From Candidatus Flexicrinis proximus (GTDB lineage: Bacteria > Chloroflexota > Anaerolineae > Aggregatilineales > Phototrophicaceae), in contig JADJQF010000003.1 in NCBI GenBank assembly GCA_016712885.1, forward strand, positions 767,395 to 831,394: DNA of 64,000 nt, in the 5' to 3' direction. The notes under the pieces are model-generated. The model was not told the DNA's origin, made no database searches, and saw only the letters and a list, made by a program, of their open reading frames with translations. This document shows, piece by piece, positions 55,692-64,000 of this stretch (within the stretch, counting starts at the first letter, position 1; each line of letters starts with the position of its first letter). The position numbers and the translations under genes are program-made.

Positions 55692-57623
55692 TCAACGGCT
55701 TTGTTCTTCGGCGAGCCAGATAATGCCATTTCCCGGCAACAATAGAGACAAGTTGGTCATCACGGGTTCTTCGGACAGCAGATCGACGACGGCAGCCGGT
55801 ACGTGCCATGCCGCCCCAATCGACTCCCAGGTCACGACTTGCGGGTATTCGCTGAAGTTAGCCAGCACCAGCGCCTTGTCGTTGCGCACAAAGCCAAGAA
55901 CGTGGCCATTCCTCGTGTCGAAGAAGCGGGTAGACCGGTCATCGAAGACATCGTGCGACTTACGGATGTGGATCATCCGGTTCAAACCGGCGAAAACGCG
56001 GCCATGGGGCGAAGCCGGATCAGCGATGGCTTCCTCCAGGCGCGCCCAGTTGAACTTCGGGCGGTGCACCCACCGCTCATCGTTCTCTTTGTGCGGATCC
56101 TTCACGTAATCGTAGTCATTGATCTGGGCGATTTCGTCACCGACGTAGAGGAGCGGCAGGCCGCCAGCAGCAAGGATCACCCCGTGGAGCATGAGCGTGC
56201 GTTTTACGCCCGCATCGATCCAGGACGGATCACCGCGCTTGAGGCCAACCTCAAGTCCTGCCAGCGATGCGGCGGTACCACAGATGCGCATATCGAGCGT
56301 CTGCGGGTTGAAATTGAAGCGCAGGCCGGCAGCAAACGTGCTTTCATGCTGACCAGTGTAGAACTTGTTGAGGAACTGGCGGTGATCGAAGCCGTTAACG
56401 CCCAGATCGCGGGCGTCTTCGTCGGCAAACGACCAGCCGATGTCGTCATGCACACGGATATAGTTGACCCACGATGCGCCCTCGGACAAGGTGAAACGCT
56501 TTTCCATGGCATGGCGCAGCAGCTTGACTTCGCGCGTCGCGAGCGATTCCCAAAGGAGCGCCATGAAGGTCGGGTTATAGCTGATTTGCGATTCGCCGAG
56601 GCTGATGTAACTGGCAACGTCGTCGGGATGGACAATCGCCTCACTTTTGAAGATCAGCGCTGGCGCGGCGATGCGAGCGAGCGCGTTGTAGGCCTGGATG
56701 ATGGTGTGGACCTGGGGCAGGTTCTCGCAAGTGGTTCCGAGCTGCTTCCAGACGAAGGCGACTGCGTCCAAGCGGAGTACCTCGACGCCCTGATTGGCGA
56801 GGAAGAGCATTTCCCCCAGCATGGCGCCGAACAGGTCGGGATTCTTGTAGTTCAGATCCCACTGGAAGCTATTGAAGGTGGTCCATACCCATTTGTCGAC
56901 GTCAGGCAGGTAGGTGAATGCACCTGGCGACTGTTCGGGGAAAATGTCGCGCAGCATCGGCTGATACTGGTCGGGCTGCGTACGATCCGGGAAGATGTGA
57001 TAGAAGGTCTGATACCGGTCATCGCCAGCGCGGGCCTTAACCGCCCATTCGTGCTCGTCCGACGTATGGTTAAAGACGAAATCAAGCGTCAGGCTGATGC
57101 CTTCGGCCCGCAGCGCGTCGGCAAGTTCGCGAAGGTCATCCATGCTGCCTAGTGCGGGGTTAACGGTCCTGAAATCGCTGATCGCATAACCGCCGTCACT
57201 GTTGGTCGCAGGACATTCGAAGAGAGGCATCAGGTGGATGTAAGTCAGCCCCAACCGTCTGAGATAGGGGATCTTCTCACGCACGCCGGCCAGGGTGCCG
57301 TTGAACAGGTCGACATAGAGGACGCCGCCGACGGCAGTATGCGACTTATACCAGAACGGGTCGCGGATCCGGCGCTCATCAAGTTCCCGCAGCGGCTGCG
57401 CGCGCAACTTAAACGCCTCGACTGCCGTAAGAAGAATGCGCTCAAAATGATAGTAGAAGTCGTAGTGTGTCCCGTAGAGCTTGAGCAGCAGCCGAAAGAG
57501 GTTCGGAAAGTGCTCTTGCAGGCGGGGGCCGAGTATCGCGTAATCAGTCTCAGTGAGCGCAGCACGAACATGTGGCAACAGGCGTCCCAGCGTCAGGCGC
57601 GTCTCGCGGTCAGTATCAAACAT
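55692..57623 (-). CDS. Amylosucrase-like GH13 glucosyltransferase
   Basis: GGAGG spacing favours the second ATG (57623) over 57629. The protein of about 643 residues is close to amylosucrase length. It has the amylosucrase-type helical N-terminus and the GH13 motifs DFVFNHTSDEHEWA, GVEVLRLDAVAF (nucleophile Asp), IFKSEAIVHPDD (acid/base Glu) and YIRVHDDIGW. Amylosucrases use sucrose to build alpha-1,4-glucan or hydrolyse it. It lacks a signal peptide, so it is cytoplasmic. Confidence 0.88.
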   Translation of the reverse strand: MFDTDRETRLTLGRLLPHVRAALTETDYAILGPRLQEHFPNLFRLLLKLYGTHYDFYYHFERILLTAVEAFKLRAQPLRELDERRIRDPFWYKSHTAVGGVLYVDLFNGTLAGVREKIPYLRRLGLTYIHLMPLFECPATNSDGGYAISDFRTVNPALGSMDDLRELADALRAEGISLTLDFVFNHTSDEHEWAVKARAGDDRYQTFYHIFPDRTQPDQYQPMLRDIFPEQSPGAFTYLPDVDKWVWTTFNSFQWDLNYKNPDLFGAMLGEMLFLANQGVEVLRLDAVAFVWKQLGTTCENLPQVHTIIQAYNALARIAAPALIFKSEAIVHPDDVASYISLGESQISYNPTFMALLWESLATREVKLLRHAMEKRFTLSEGASWVNYIRVHDDIGWSFADEDARDLGVNGFDHRQFLNKFYTGQHESTFAAGLRFNFNPQTLDMRICGTAASLAGLEVGLKRGDPSWIDAGVKRTLMLHGVILAAGGLPLLYVGDEIAQINDYDYVKDPHKENDERWVHRPKFNWARLEEAIADPASPHGRVFAGLNRMIHIRKSHDVFDDRSTRFFDTRNGHVLGFVRNDKALVLANFSEYPQVVTWESIGAAWHVPAAVVDLLSEEPVMTNLSLLLPGNGIIWLAEEQSR

Positions 57624-57706
57624 CAACATCCTCCAGCGTCAAGGCGGGATTATACCCATAACAGACGATTTTTGGGCATGAATTCAGCGTCCAAATGGGC
57701 GGCTTG

Positions 57707-57715
57707 TGCTATACT
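57707..57715 (+). promoter_or_regulatory. Extended -10 promoter of pspA
   Basis: TGCTATACT fits TGnTATAnT, with no clear -35. The start near 57722 gives a leader of about 35 bases. Confidence 0.5.
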
Positions 57716-57756
57716 TAACCGAGTTCGATAACCCCGAAGGAAAGGTCAAACCTCCG

Positions 57757-58440
57757 ATGGCGAGTCTGTTTGAAAAGATCAACACGCTGGTGAGCGCCAG
57801 TTTGCACGGGCTGGTTGACCGGGCGCTTCAGGCCAACTCGGTGCAGGTGCTGGACGAATATATCCGGCAGGTCGAGCGCAATCTCGAAGAGCTGGAAGAG
57901 TCGACGGCTAATGTCGGCGGCACGGTCAAGACACTGCGGCGCAAGTACGAGGAATTTACCGAGGCGGCAGACAAGCTCGACTCGAGCATCGATGCCCTGA
58001 TCGTGGCGGGAAAAGACGACCTGGCCATGGCCGCGCAGAGCCAGTTGAACACCAAGAAGCAGCTTGCGCAGGAATACTACCAACAGTGGGAAGAGCAGAA
58101 CAAGCAGTACGAGCTGATGCTCGGGATGCGTGCCAAGCTGCAGACCCGCCTGGTGTCGATCAAGCAGGAGCGCGAGCATCTGATCGGTCTGATGCAGCTG
58201 ATGGAGAGCAAGCGCATCGCCGCCAAGACGATGAAATCGCTCGACCAGATTTCCACGGTTGGCGATGCCGAAATCAGCAGCCTGAGCGAGCAGATCCGGT
58301 CGCGGCTTGATAAAGAAGATGCACGCCTGGAACAGGCTACCCGCAACGTCTCCGACCAAATCGACGATGCCGTTCGCAGCAGCGAACTGGAACGCCAGCT
58401 GGAGGAACGCCGGGCGCGTTTGCTTGGTAAGCAAGGCTAA
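57757..58440 (+). CDS. pspA: PspA/IM30 family membrane-stress protein
   Basis: The 227-residue protein begins MASLFEKINTLVSASLHGLV and continues as a long coiled coil, with NSVQVLDEYIRQVERNLEEL typical of PspA/Vipp1 helix 1-2. It binds stressed membranes as oligomeric scaffolds. The start at 57757 follows GAAGGAAAGG. It is 6 bases from the next gene, a probable membrane partner. Confidence 0.93.
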   Translation: MASLFEKINTLVSASLHGLVDRALQANSVQVLDEYIRQVERNLEELEESTANVGGTVKTLRRKYEEFTEAADKLDSSIDALIVAGKDDLAMAAQSQLNTKKQLAQEYYQQWEEQNKQYELMLGMRAKLQTRLVSIKQEREHLIGLMQLMESKRIAAKTMKSLDQISTVGDAEISSLSEQIRSRLDKEDARLEQATRNVSDQIDDAVRSSELERQLEERRARLLGKQG

Positions 58441-58446
58441 AACGTC

Positions 58447-59283
58447 ATGACTGAGCAACAGACGAACCTGCGGCAGCGCGCGCTGGGAGCGATCCTGGTC
58501 AACGCGCTTAAAAGCCCGCAGTTTCTATTCACAATCGCGTTTACCGCCGCGCTGTACTTTCTGGTGGGAGGTAATGTCGCCATACCCAACTGGCAGGATT
58601 GGTACTGGCTGGTAGGCGGCGGGCTGGCAGCGCTCGGCTTCCTCGGTGCGACTGTCACCGACCCGGAAGCCGCGCAAGAAGCCGTCAACAAGATGTTCGA
58701 GCAGCAGTTGAACCTGGAACGCGTCAAGAACCGCGTTGCACGGCAGCACATCAACAAGGCGCTTGAATACCGCACGCAGATGCTGGAACTGGCCAAGAAG
58801 TCCAAGGGCGCGCTGCGGATGAACCTGCTGCAAACCGTCGAAGACGTGAACTCGTGGATCGGCCACATGGTCGATCTGGCGCTGCACCTGGACGAGTTCT
58901 CTGACAATGAGCTGGTGAGCCGCGACGTGAAGGAAGTCCCCGGGCGGATCGCGAATGTCCAGAAGCGGATCGACCTGGAAACGAAGCGCGGCGATGCCTC
59001 GTCGGTGGTGGATGAGCTGATGAAACAGCGGCAGCAGTTGGAACAGCAGATGACCAACCTCCAGGCGGCCGTCAACAACAGCAAGCGCGCGGAAATCCAG
59101 CTAGAAAGCGCGCTGGCGTCGCTGGGTACAATGTACGCGCAGATGTCGCGACTGGGTACGTCGGAAGTCGACAGCGGCAAGATGCAGCGGATGCGGCTCG
59201 AAATTCAGGAAGAAGTCAGCAGCCTGCAGGACACGATCGTCGCGATGGACGAGGTACAGCAGCACGCGCTGCGGATGAACTAG
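58447..59283 (+). CDS. PspA-linked membrane protein with long coiled coil
   Basis: The 278-residue product has two membrane helices (about 24-42 and 49-70), then a coiled coil over most of residues 75-278. It is co-transcribed with pspA (6-base gap), so it may recruit PspA to the membrane or act with it. No family name is assigned. Confidence 0.8.
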   Translation: MTEQQTNLRQRALGAILVNALKSPQFLFTIAFTAALYFLVGGNVAIPNWQDWYWLVGGGLAALGFLGATVTDPEAAQEAVNKMFEQQLNLERVKNRVARQHINKALEYRTQMLELAKKSKGALRMNLLQTVEDVNSWIGHMVDLALHLDEFSDNELVSRDVKEVPGRIANVQKRIDLETKRGDASSVVDELMKQRQQLEQQMTNLQAAVNNSKRAEIQLESALASLGTMYAQMSRLGTSEVDSGKMQRMRLEIQEEVSSLQDTIVAMDEVQQHALRMN

Positions 59284-59305
59284 CGGCTGTTTGTCCTTCG
59301 TTTGC

Positions 59306-59335
59306 GGAGGCAGTGCCTTCACACCTCGGCGAGGG
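59306..59335. repeat. Dispersed intergenic repeat, copy 2
   Basis: This matches 1060-1089 at 26 of 30 positions. It lies just after the coiled-coil gene stop and before a terminator hairpin. Confidence 0.55.
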
Positions 59336-59405
59336 GTAAGAGCGCAAATACCCGCCGGGGTTTTGGTGGAATCTCATAGAGAGCGATTGGCACGCCGATT
59401 GCAGA

Positions 59406-59428
59406 GGACGCCGAGTATGGCGTCCTTT
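59406..59428 (+). terminator. Rho-independent terminator after the pspA operon
   Basis: A 7-bp GC-rich stem (GGACGCC with GGCGTCC), a 6-base loop and TTT follow. It ends 5 bases before the convergent hydrolase gene's stop. Confidence 0.7.
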
Positions 59429-59432
59429 CGAT

Positions 59433-60221
59433 TCAGGGGTTGGCGACGAAAGCAGACACCCAGTTGAAGACAGACTCCTTTTCGGTGTCCTGGGTGAGGA
59501 TGTGCGAACTATGCTCAAGCAGGTGCGCCTCGACCGTCCTGGCGCGGGTCAGGCCGGATTTAAGCGCGTCGAGGTGGTGCGGCAGAACGGTGGCATCGCC
59601 TCTGGAATAGACAGCCAGCACCGGGGCGGCGATGTCGGGCAGGCTGGTTCTTGCAGCGTCGATCAGACGCATGAGCTGCTCCACGCCGGCGGTCGACCAG
59701 ATGTTGTAGCGTACACGCCCCAAGGCCGGATCCCCGCGCAGCTTCTGCTGTTCGACCACGTAGTCCGCGAAGGGTGAACGGTCAGTCTGGTCAGAAAAGG
59801 GACGAACCCGCTTCAGGAGGCGCAGGCGCGACGGTCTGGCGCCGGGAAAGACGATCACAGGGGCGGCCAGCGCGACGACGCCCTCGACTGCGGTATGGGA
59901 GGCGGTGATCAGCGCAAGAGTGCCGCCCATTGACAGGCCGGAGACAACGACCCGATCACACTGGGCGCGGAGGACGGCGACGCCATCGAGCGCCGAAGCG
60001 ACCCAATCCTGCCAGCGCGCACGCGTCAGGTCGCGGTAATCGGTGCCGTGACCGGCGAGGCGGGGCGCAAACACGGTATGACCCTGCCCCGCCAGATGCT
60101 GCGCCAGCCACAAGACCTCGTTGGGCGTGGCGGTGAAGCCATGCATGACGAGGACTCCGGTCGAGCCGCCGCGGGCGAAGAATGGTTGTGCACCCGGCAT
60201 AGTAAAGGGCGGATAAGGCAT
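59433..60221 (-). CDS. Alpha/beta hydrolase, esterase/lipase type
   Basis: The start at 60221 has GGAG upstream; a longer frame to 60287 lacks support. The 262-residue protein has the oxyanion region GVLVMHGFTATPNEV, the nucleophile GLSMGG (Ser) and late AVYSRGDATVLPHH and SSHILTQD motifs (Asp, His). It resembles carboxylesterases and monoacylglycerol lipases. The substrate is unknown. Confidence 0.88.
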   Translation of the reverse strand: MPYPPFTMPGAQPFFARGGSTGVLVMHGFTATPNEVLWLAQHLAGQGHTVFAPRLAGHGTDYRDLTRARWQDWVASALDGVAVLRAQCDRVVVSGLSMGGTLALITASHTAVEGVVALAAPVIVFPGARPSRLRLLKRVRPFSDQTDRSPFADYVVEQQKLRGDPALGRVRYNIWSTAGVEQLMRLIDAARTSLPDIAAPVLAVYSRGDATVLPHHLDALKSGLTRARTVEAHLLEHSSHILTQDTEKESVFNWVSAFVANP

Positions 60222-60310
60222 CGAGGGTCTCCGACGGTGACGACAGTGGAAAGGCAGCGGCCTGGTGGTATTTTCTGGCCACGCCAAACTGGCTACTTCA
60301 GGCGAATAAC

Positions 60311-60319
60311 TGTTACTAT
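60311..60319 (+). promoter_or_regulatory. Extended -10 promoter of the beta-propeller gene
   Basis: TGTTACTAT, a TGn plus TACTAT -10, lies 35 bases before the ATG at 60354. No clear -35 is seen. Confidence 0.4.
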
Positions 60320-60353
60320 ACCCATCGTGACTGAAAACAACACGGAGGCGTTT

Positions 60354-62240
60354 ATGCGCCGGTGGATGATGGTGTTGGTCGCAGTAATGATGCTGACGAC
60401 CGGCGTATCGGCTCAGGAAGATGGGTTGAACCTGCCAACGGAGCTGTATACGCTCAAGCGCGACGGCACCATCGAACGATTCGGGATGGGCGCAGCCGGC
60501 GTGACGGACGTTACCCCACCCGGCGCACTGACTATCGACTTCGGCGTATCGCCGGATGGACTATGGCTGGTCTACCGTACTGACGGCGCAATCGGCCTCT
60601 ACAATATGCGAACCGGCGAACAGCGCGCGCTGGATACGACGGGCGCAAGTTACCCCCCTTACCGCGGACGTGGACAAAGCATCGCGTGGTCGCCTGACGG
60701 CGGTGCCATCGCCTACACGACGGAGTACGGGCTGCGGGCGGCGTTCCTGGACGGCGGCTTCTCGGACGTGACGATCTCGCCGCTGCTCGATCTGGTCTGG
60801 TCGCCTGACGGCGCGTATCTGGCGGCGGAGGCCGAGCAAAACGTGTGGTGGGTGTACCGCCGCGACAACACAAGCCGGCAGCTGACGCTGCACGCGGCAA
60901 TCCCGTCGTCACGCGGGCTGACCTGGGCGAACACCACGCAGCTCCTGTTCGCGCCGGCCGAGGGCGGACTGTATTCGCTGGACGTGAGCCTGGCCAACCA
61001 ACAGGCGGCGCTCGACGACTCAGCGGACCGGTACGCACTGCCAGAACGCCGCCAAGACGGGACGATCGCGCTGTTCGTGCGGCCATCGGGCGAGCGCAAC
61101 ATCACCGAGACGGCCGGCTACCTGTGGCAGATCGTGGCGGATTCGCGCGGGCCTGCGCTCGAACCGATGGGCACGCAGAGCGTCGAACTGACCGCGATGC
61201 GCTGGGCGCCAGGCGGGCGCCTGCTGGTGACGTTGAGCGGCGGCGTCTTCGCGCTGGTCGATCCGGCGTCGGCGCAAGGCTTCCCGCTGCCGATGACGGA
61301 CGTTGCCGCATACAGCTGGGGCGCGGTTCGACTGCCGAGCGTACCGGGGCTGCCCCTGACGTCGGAAGTCTACTTTCTGGGAGACGACGGCAGCGGCAGC
61401 GAACAAGTGTGGCGACTGCCCGCGGACGGGTCCCCTGCCGCGCCTATGACTGCCCACGATGCCGTCATCGACTCGTACGATGTCGCGCCAGACGGGCGAA
61501 CGGTCGCCTATGTCAGCACAGGGACGCTGTGGGTGCTGACGCCCGATCCGGACATCGCGACGCCGATCCTGACGGCGGAAGGCCTCGCTTCGCCGACGTT
61601 CAACGCCGATGGCAGCCGGATTGCCTTTGAACAACCGGACGGGATCTACCTGATCGACACGCTGGGCGGCGAGCCACAGGCCGTACTGTCGGGATACAGC
61701 GAACCGCAGTTTGCCAGCGGGCTCGACAGCCTGCTGGTGCGGATCGCGGATGGCGATTTGGGTTTGTACAGCTTTGCGACGAGCGAAGTGCGCCGGATGG
61801 GCAGCTTCGACCGCGCGAAACCGCTGCCTGACGGCCGGATCCTGGCGACGGGATCGCCGGCGGCTGGACAAGCGAGCGGGATATATATCATCGACACCAC
61901 AGGAACGACCGGCCCTGTGCTGCTCTATCAGACTCCGCCGGGGCTGCGAATCCGGGACTTTGCGCCGCTGCTGAACGGCGCGGTGCGGCTGCTGATGGAG
62001 CGCGGCGATGGACTGCCAGCGCCGGTGCGCGTTTTCGACGTGCAGCCGGGGAGCGGCCCGGTGAGTCTGCCGGTAGTGCCGTACCTGAGCGAAGGGCTGC
62101 TGTCGGCGGACGGCAATACGCTGGCCGGGTATGCAAGCGGCGCCGGAACGCTGGCCGTATACAGCCTGCCGCTGGCATCAGAGTCGGTAATCGGGGTGCC
62201 TGGACGGGTGGATGCGCTGTCGTTTCCATCATTCAGATGA
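60354..62240 (+). CDS. Secreted TolB/WD40-like beta-propeller protein
   Basis: The start at 60354 has GGAGG and gives a signal peptide (MRRWMMVLVAVMMLTTGVSA). The mature protein of about 608 residues consists of repeated blades with the TolB-like pattern: WSPDGGAIAYT, WSPDGAYLAAE, DVAPDGRTVAYVS and FNADGSRIAFE. It has no catalytic domain and would act as an extracellular binding protein. It precedes a two-component system but with a 90-base gap. Confidence 0.88.
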   Translation: MRRWMMVLVAVMMLTTGVSAQEDGLNLPTELYTLKRDGTIERFGMGAAGVTDVTPPGALTIDFGVSPDGLWLVYRTDGAIGLYNMRTGEQRALDTTGASYPPYRGRGQSIAWSPDGGAIAYTTEYGLRAAFLDGGFSDVTISPLLDLVWSPDGAYLAAEAEQNVWWVYRRDNTSRQLTLHAAIPSSRGLTWANTTQLLFAPAEGGLYSLDVSLANQQAALDDSADRYALPERRQDGTIALFVRPSGERNITETAGYLWQIVADSRGPALEPMGTQSVELTAMRWAPGGRLLVTLSGGVFALVDPASAQGFPLPMTDVAAYSWGAVRLPSVPGLPLTSEVYFLGDDGSGSEQVWRLPADGSPAAPMTAHDAVIDSYDVAPDGRTVAYVSTGTLWVLTPDPDIATPILTAEGLASPTFNADGSRIAFEQPDGIYLIDTLGGEPQAVLSGYSEPQFASGLDSLLVRIADGDLGLYSFATSEVRRMGSFDRAKPLPDGRILATGSPAAGQASGIYIIDTTGTTGPVLLYQTPPGLRIRDFAPLLNGAVRLLMERGDGLPAPVRVFDVQPGSGPVSLPVVPYLSEGLLSADGNTLAGYASGAGTLAVYSLPLASESVIGVPGRVDALSFPSFR

Positions 62241-62330
62241 TTCTCATATTCAAGTGGGAGACTACTCATCACCTTCCGCTACCATTTTTTGCGGAACTTG
62301 TTCTGAATACGCACCCCTAAAGGATAGATA

Positions 62331-63011
62331 ATGTCTGGGGAACGCATCCTCGTTATCGAAGACGAAGCCAGAATCGCCCAGTTTATTGAGCGAGGTCTGA
62401 TCTACGAAGGTTATCGTGTCAATGTCGCGCGCGACGGTCAGACCGGTCTGAATATCGCACGCGATAACCCACCCGACCTGGTGATCCTAGACTGGATGCT
62501 GCCAGGGCTGGACGGTCTTGAAGTCTGCCGGCGGCTGCGCGCAGCCAGCGACGTGCCCATCCTGATGCTTACAGCGAAGGACGATGTCAGCGACCGCGTG
62601 ACGGCGCTGGATACCGGCGCAGACGATTATCTGGTCAAGCCGTTTTCGATCGACGAACTGATGGCGCGCGTGCGGGCCTTGTTCCGGCGGGCCGCACCAA
62701 CGAGCCGGCCTGAAATCCTGCGATTCGCCGACCTGACGCTCGATACCGGCACGCACCGCGCCTACCGCGGCGAACACGCCATCGACCTGACCGCAAAAGA
62801 GTATGAACTGCTCGAACTCTTCATGCGGAATCCACGGCAAGTCCTGACCCGAGATGTGATCTTCGACCGCGTGTGGGGCTACGATTTCGGCGGCGAGAGC
62901 AACATCATCGAGGTCTACGTGCGCTATTTGCGGCAGAAGACCGAGTCGCAGAGCGAGCCGAGGTTGATCCACACCGTCCGGGGCGTAGGGTACGTACTGC
63001 GCGAAGAATAG
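62331..63011 (+). CDS. OmpR-family response regulator
   Basis: The 226-residue protein has a complete receiver (IEDEARI acidic pair, phosphoacceptor Asp in LVILDWMLPG, TAKDD, LVKPF). Its winged helix (about 130-226) has YELLELFMRNPRQVLTRDVI and VRGVGYVLREE. AAAGGA precedes the ATG. The kinase gene follows after 9 bases. Confidence 0.96.
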   Translation: MSGERILVIEDEARIAQFIERGLIYEGYRVNVARDGQTGLNIARDNPPDLVILDWMLPGLDGLEVCRRLRAASDVPILMLTAKDDVSDRVTALDTGADDYLVKPFSIDELMARVRALFRRAAPTSRPEILRFADLTLDTGTHRAYRGEHAIDLTAKEYELLELFMRNPRQVLTRDVIFDRVWGYDFGGESNIIEVYVRYLRQKTESQSEPRLIHTVRGVGYVLREE

Positions 63012-63020
63012 GCCGACGGC

Positions 63021-64000
63021 ATGACCCTTCGCACACGACTGGCGATCTGGTTCGCCGGTTTAGTGGCGTTGTTGATCGCCCTGTTCAGCGCAATGGTAAT
63101 CGCGTTGATGTGGTGGTCGATGGTACGCGATGTCGATGCGAAGCTGCAGGACACCGCAGACCTGATCAACGCCAACAGCCGGTTCGCCATACTTCCTGTA
63201 ACACAACAAACACGATTCCAAGTCGATCTGCCGGAGTTGGATTTTGTGCGTGCATCGGGTACGGAGGTGCAAGTCTGGATTAAGGACGGCGACTCCTTCA
63301 CGCCGGTAGATGCTTCGGCTAACCTACAGGATTACCCCAACGCACTGGACGAGACGACGCTCGGCACACAGCACGCGCACGCCTTTTCGACGGTCAACAT
63401 CGACAAGACATGGTGGCGGGTGCACACGAACCCGATCTGGTACGGCGAAGAGATCATCGGCAGCATCCAGGTCGCGCAGTCGCTGGAAGTGATGTACGTG
63501 GCGACGCGCTCGCTGCTGTTCGTCGTGCTGGGCTGCTCGGTGATCGCAATCGGCGGCGCGATCATCCTGAGCCGATGGCTGGCACGCAGACTGCTGGAAC
63601 CAGTACAAGACCTTACCTCGGCGGCTTCACGGATTGCCGGTGCGTCCGATCTGTCAACCCGACTAACCTGGAGCGGCCCCAACGATGAGCTGGGACGGCT
63701 GATCGGCGTGTTCAACCGGATGATGGAACGACTGCAGAACGTGTTCAACGTCCAGCAGCGGTTCGTGGCAGACATCAGCCATGAGCTGCGCACACCGCTG
63801 ACGGGAATCCTCGGGCATGTCGAGCTGATGAGGCGCTACGGCGTGGACGAAGAGTCGCTGAATGCGATCCACAGCGATACGGCGCGCATGTCACGGCTGA
63901 TCCATGACCTGCTGATGCTGGCCCGTTCCGACTATGGCGGAACACCGGTCAACCTGATGCCGCTGGATGCCGACGGGATCGTGATGAGCGCGGCAAAGTC
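63021..64000 (+). CDS. Sensor histidine kinase (3' end outside window)
   Basis: The frame opens with ATG at 63021 and is still open at the window end. A first membrane helix (about 11-34), an extracytoplasmic domain of about 120 residues and a second helix (about 165-188) are followed by a HAMP region. The HisKA box is FVADISHELRTPLTGILGH, with the phosphorylated His in SHELRTP. The ATPase domain lies beyond the window. It is the partner of the regulator just upstream. Confidence 0.94.
   Translation, partial: MTLRTRLAIWFAGLVALLIALFSAMVIALMWWSMVRDVDAKLQDTADLINANSRFAILPVTQQTRFQVDLPELDFVRASGTEVQVWIKDGDSFTPVDASANLQDYPNALDETTLGTQHAHAFSTVNIDKTWWRVHTNPIWYGEEIIGSIQVAQSLEVMYVATRSLLFVVLGCSVIAIGGAIILSRWLARRLLEPVQDLTSAASRIAGASDLSTRLTWSGPNDELGRLIGVFNRMMERLQNVFNVQQRFVADISHELRTPLTGILGHVELMRRYGVDEESLNAIHSDTARMSRLIHDLLMLARSDYGGTPVNLMPLDADGIVMSAAK

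Noticed and set aside
60048..60353. Upstream extension of the beta-propeller gene
   Set aside because: The extension overlaps the hydrolase gene, while the start at 60354 has a strong ribosome site and a signal peptide.

Overview
The window looks like a chromosomal segment of a Chloroflexota bacterium, probably Anaerolineae-like. I infer this from the high GC, the very long Thr-Pro-Thr extracellular regions, the mix of Ser/Thr kinases with FHA domains, a DUF4157-type contractile injection locus, and a type VII (WXG100/EccC) locus in what appears to be a monoderm. No mobile element, CRISPR array, rRNA or tRNA was recognised, and no gene-free stretch exceeds 300 bases.

Layout: 1-959 is the 3' end of a GH1 beta-glucosidase. 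1216-14246 (minus) is a signalling block: a membrane PP2C phosphatase with a giant TPT loop, a VWA-TM-FHA protein, and a 2173-residue protein with a kinase, a pseudokinase, four FHA domains, a membrane segment and a glycosidase-like ectodomain. 14267-31398 (minus) is an extracellular contractile injection system (eCIS): DUF4157 protein, FHA-tail protein I fusion, baseplate J-like protein, gp25, VgrG-like spike, LysM tube-adaptor protein, two disordered VQR-rich proteins, two tube proteins, three small proteins, sheath, DUF4255 cap and an AAA ATPase whose reading frame is broken. 31612-37936 is a second signalling block: a protein with a possible ubiquitin-like domain, a VWA-TM-FHA protein and a PP2C phosphatase on the minus strand, divergent from an FHA membrane protein and a kinase on the plus strand.

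38020-40260 holds a small membrane protein and a candidate eCIS cargo with long hydrophobic segments. 40388-47085 (plus) is a minimal type VII secretion module: two WXG100-like proteins, an EccC ATPase broken by one extra G in a G7 run, a TPR-like membrane protein and a WXG100-CHAP effector candidate.

From 47092 to the end the genes are mostly housekeeping: malate synthase, ribosomal protein S20, an M20 peptidase, an SDR, a HEAT-repeat protein, a cysteine-desulfurase-like enzyme, an amylosucrase-like GH13, PspA with a coiled-coil membrane partner, an alpha/beta hydrolase, a beta-propeller protein, and a two-component pair cut by the window end.

The main inference is that the injection system is under Ser/Thr phospho-control. 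Kinases, PP2C phosphatases and FHA proteins flank it on both sides, and one FHA domain is fused directly to a baseplate subunit. This resembles the threonine-phosphorylation control of type VI secretion, but with a physical link to the baseplate.
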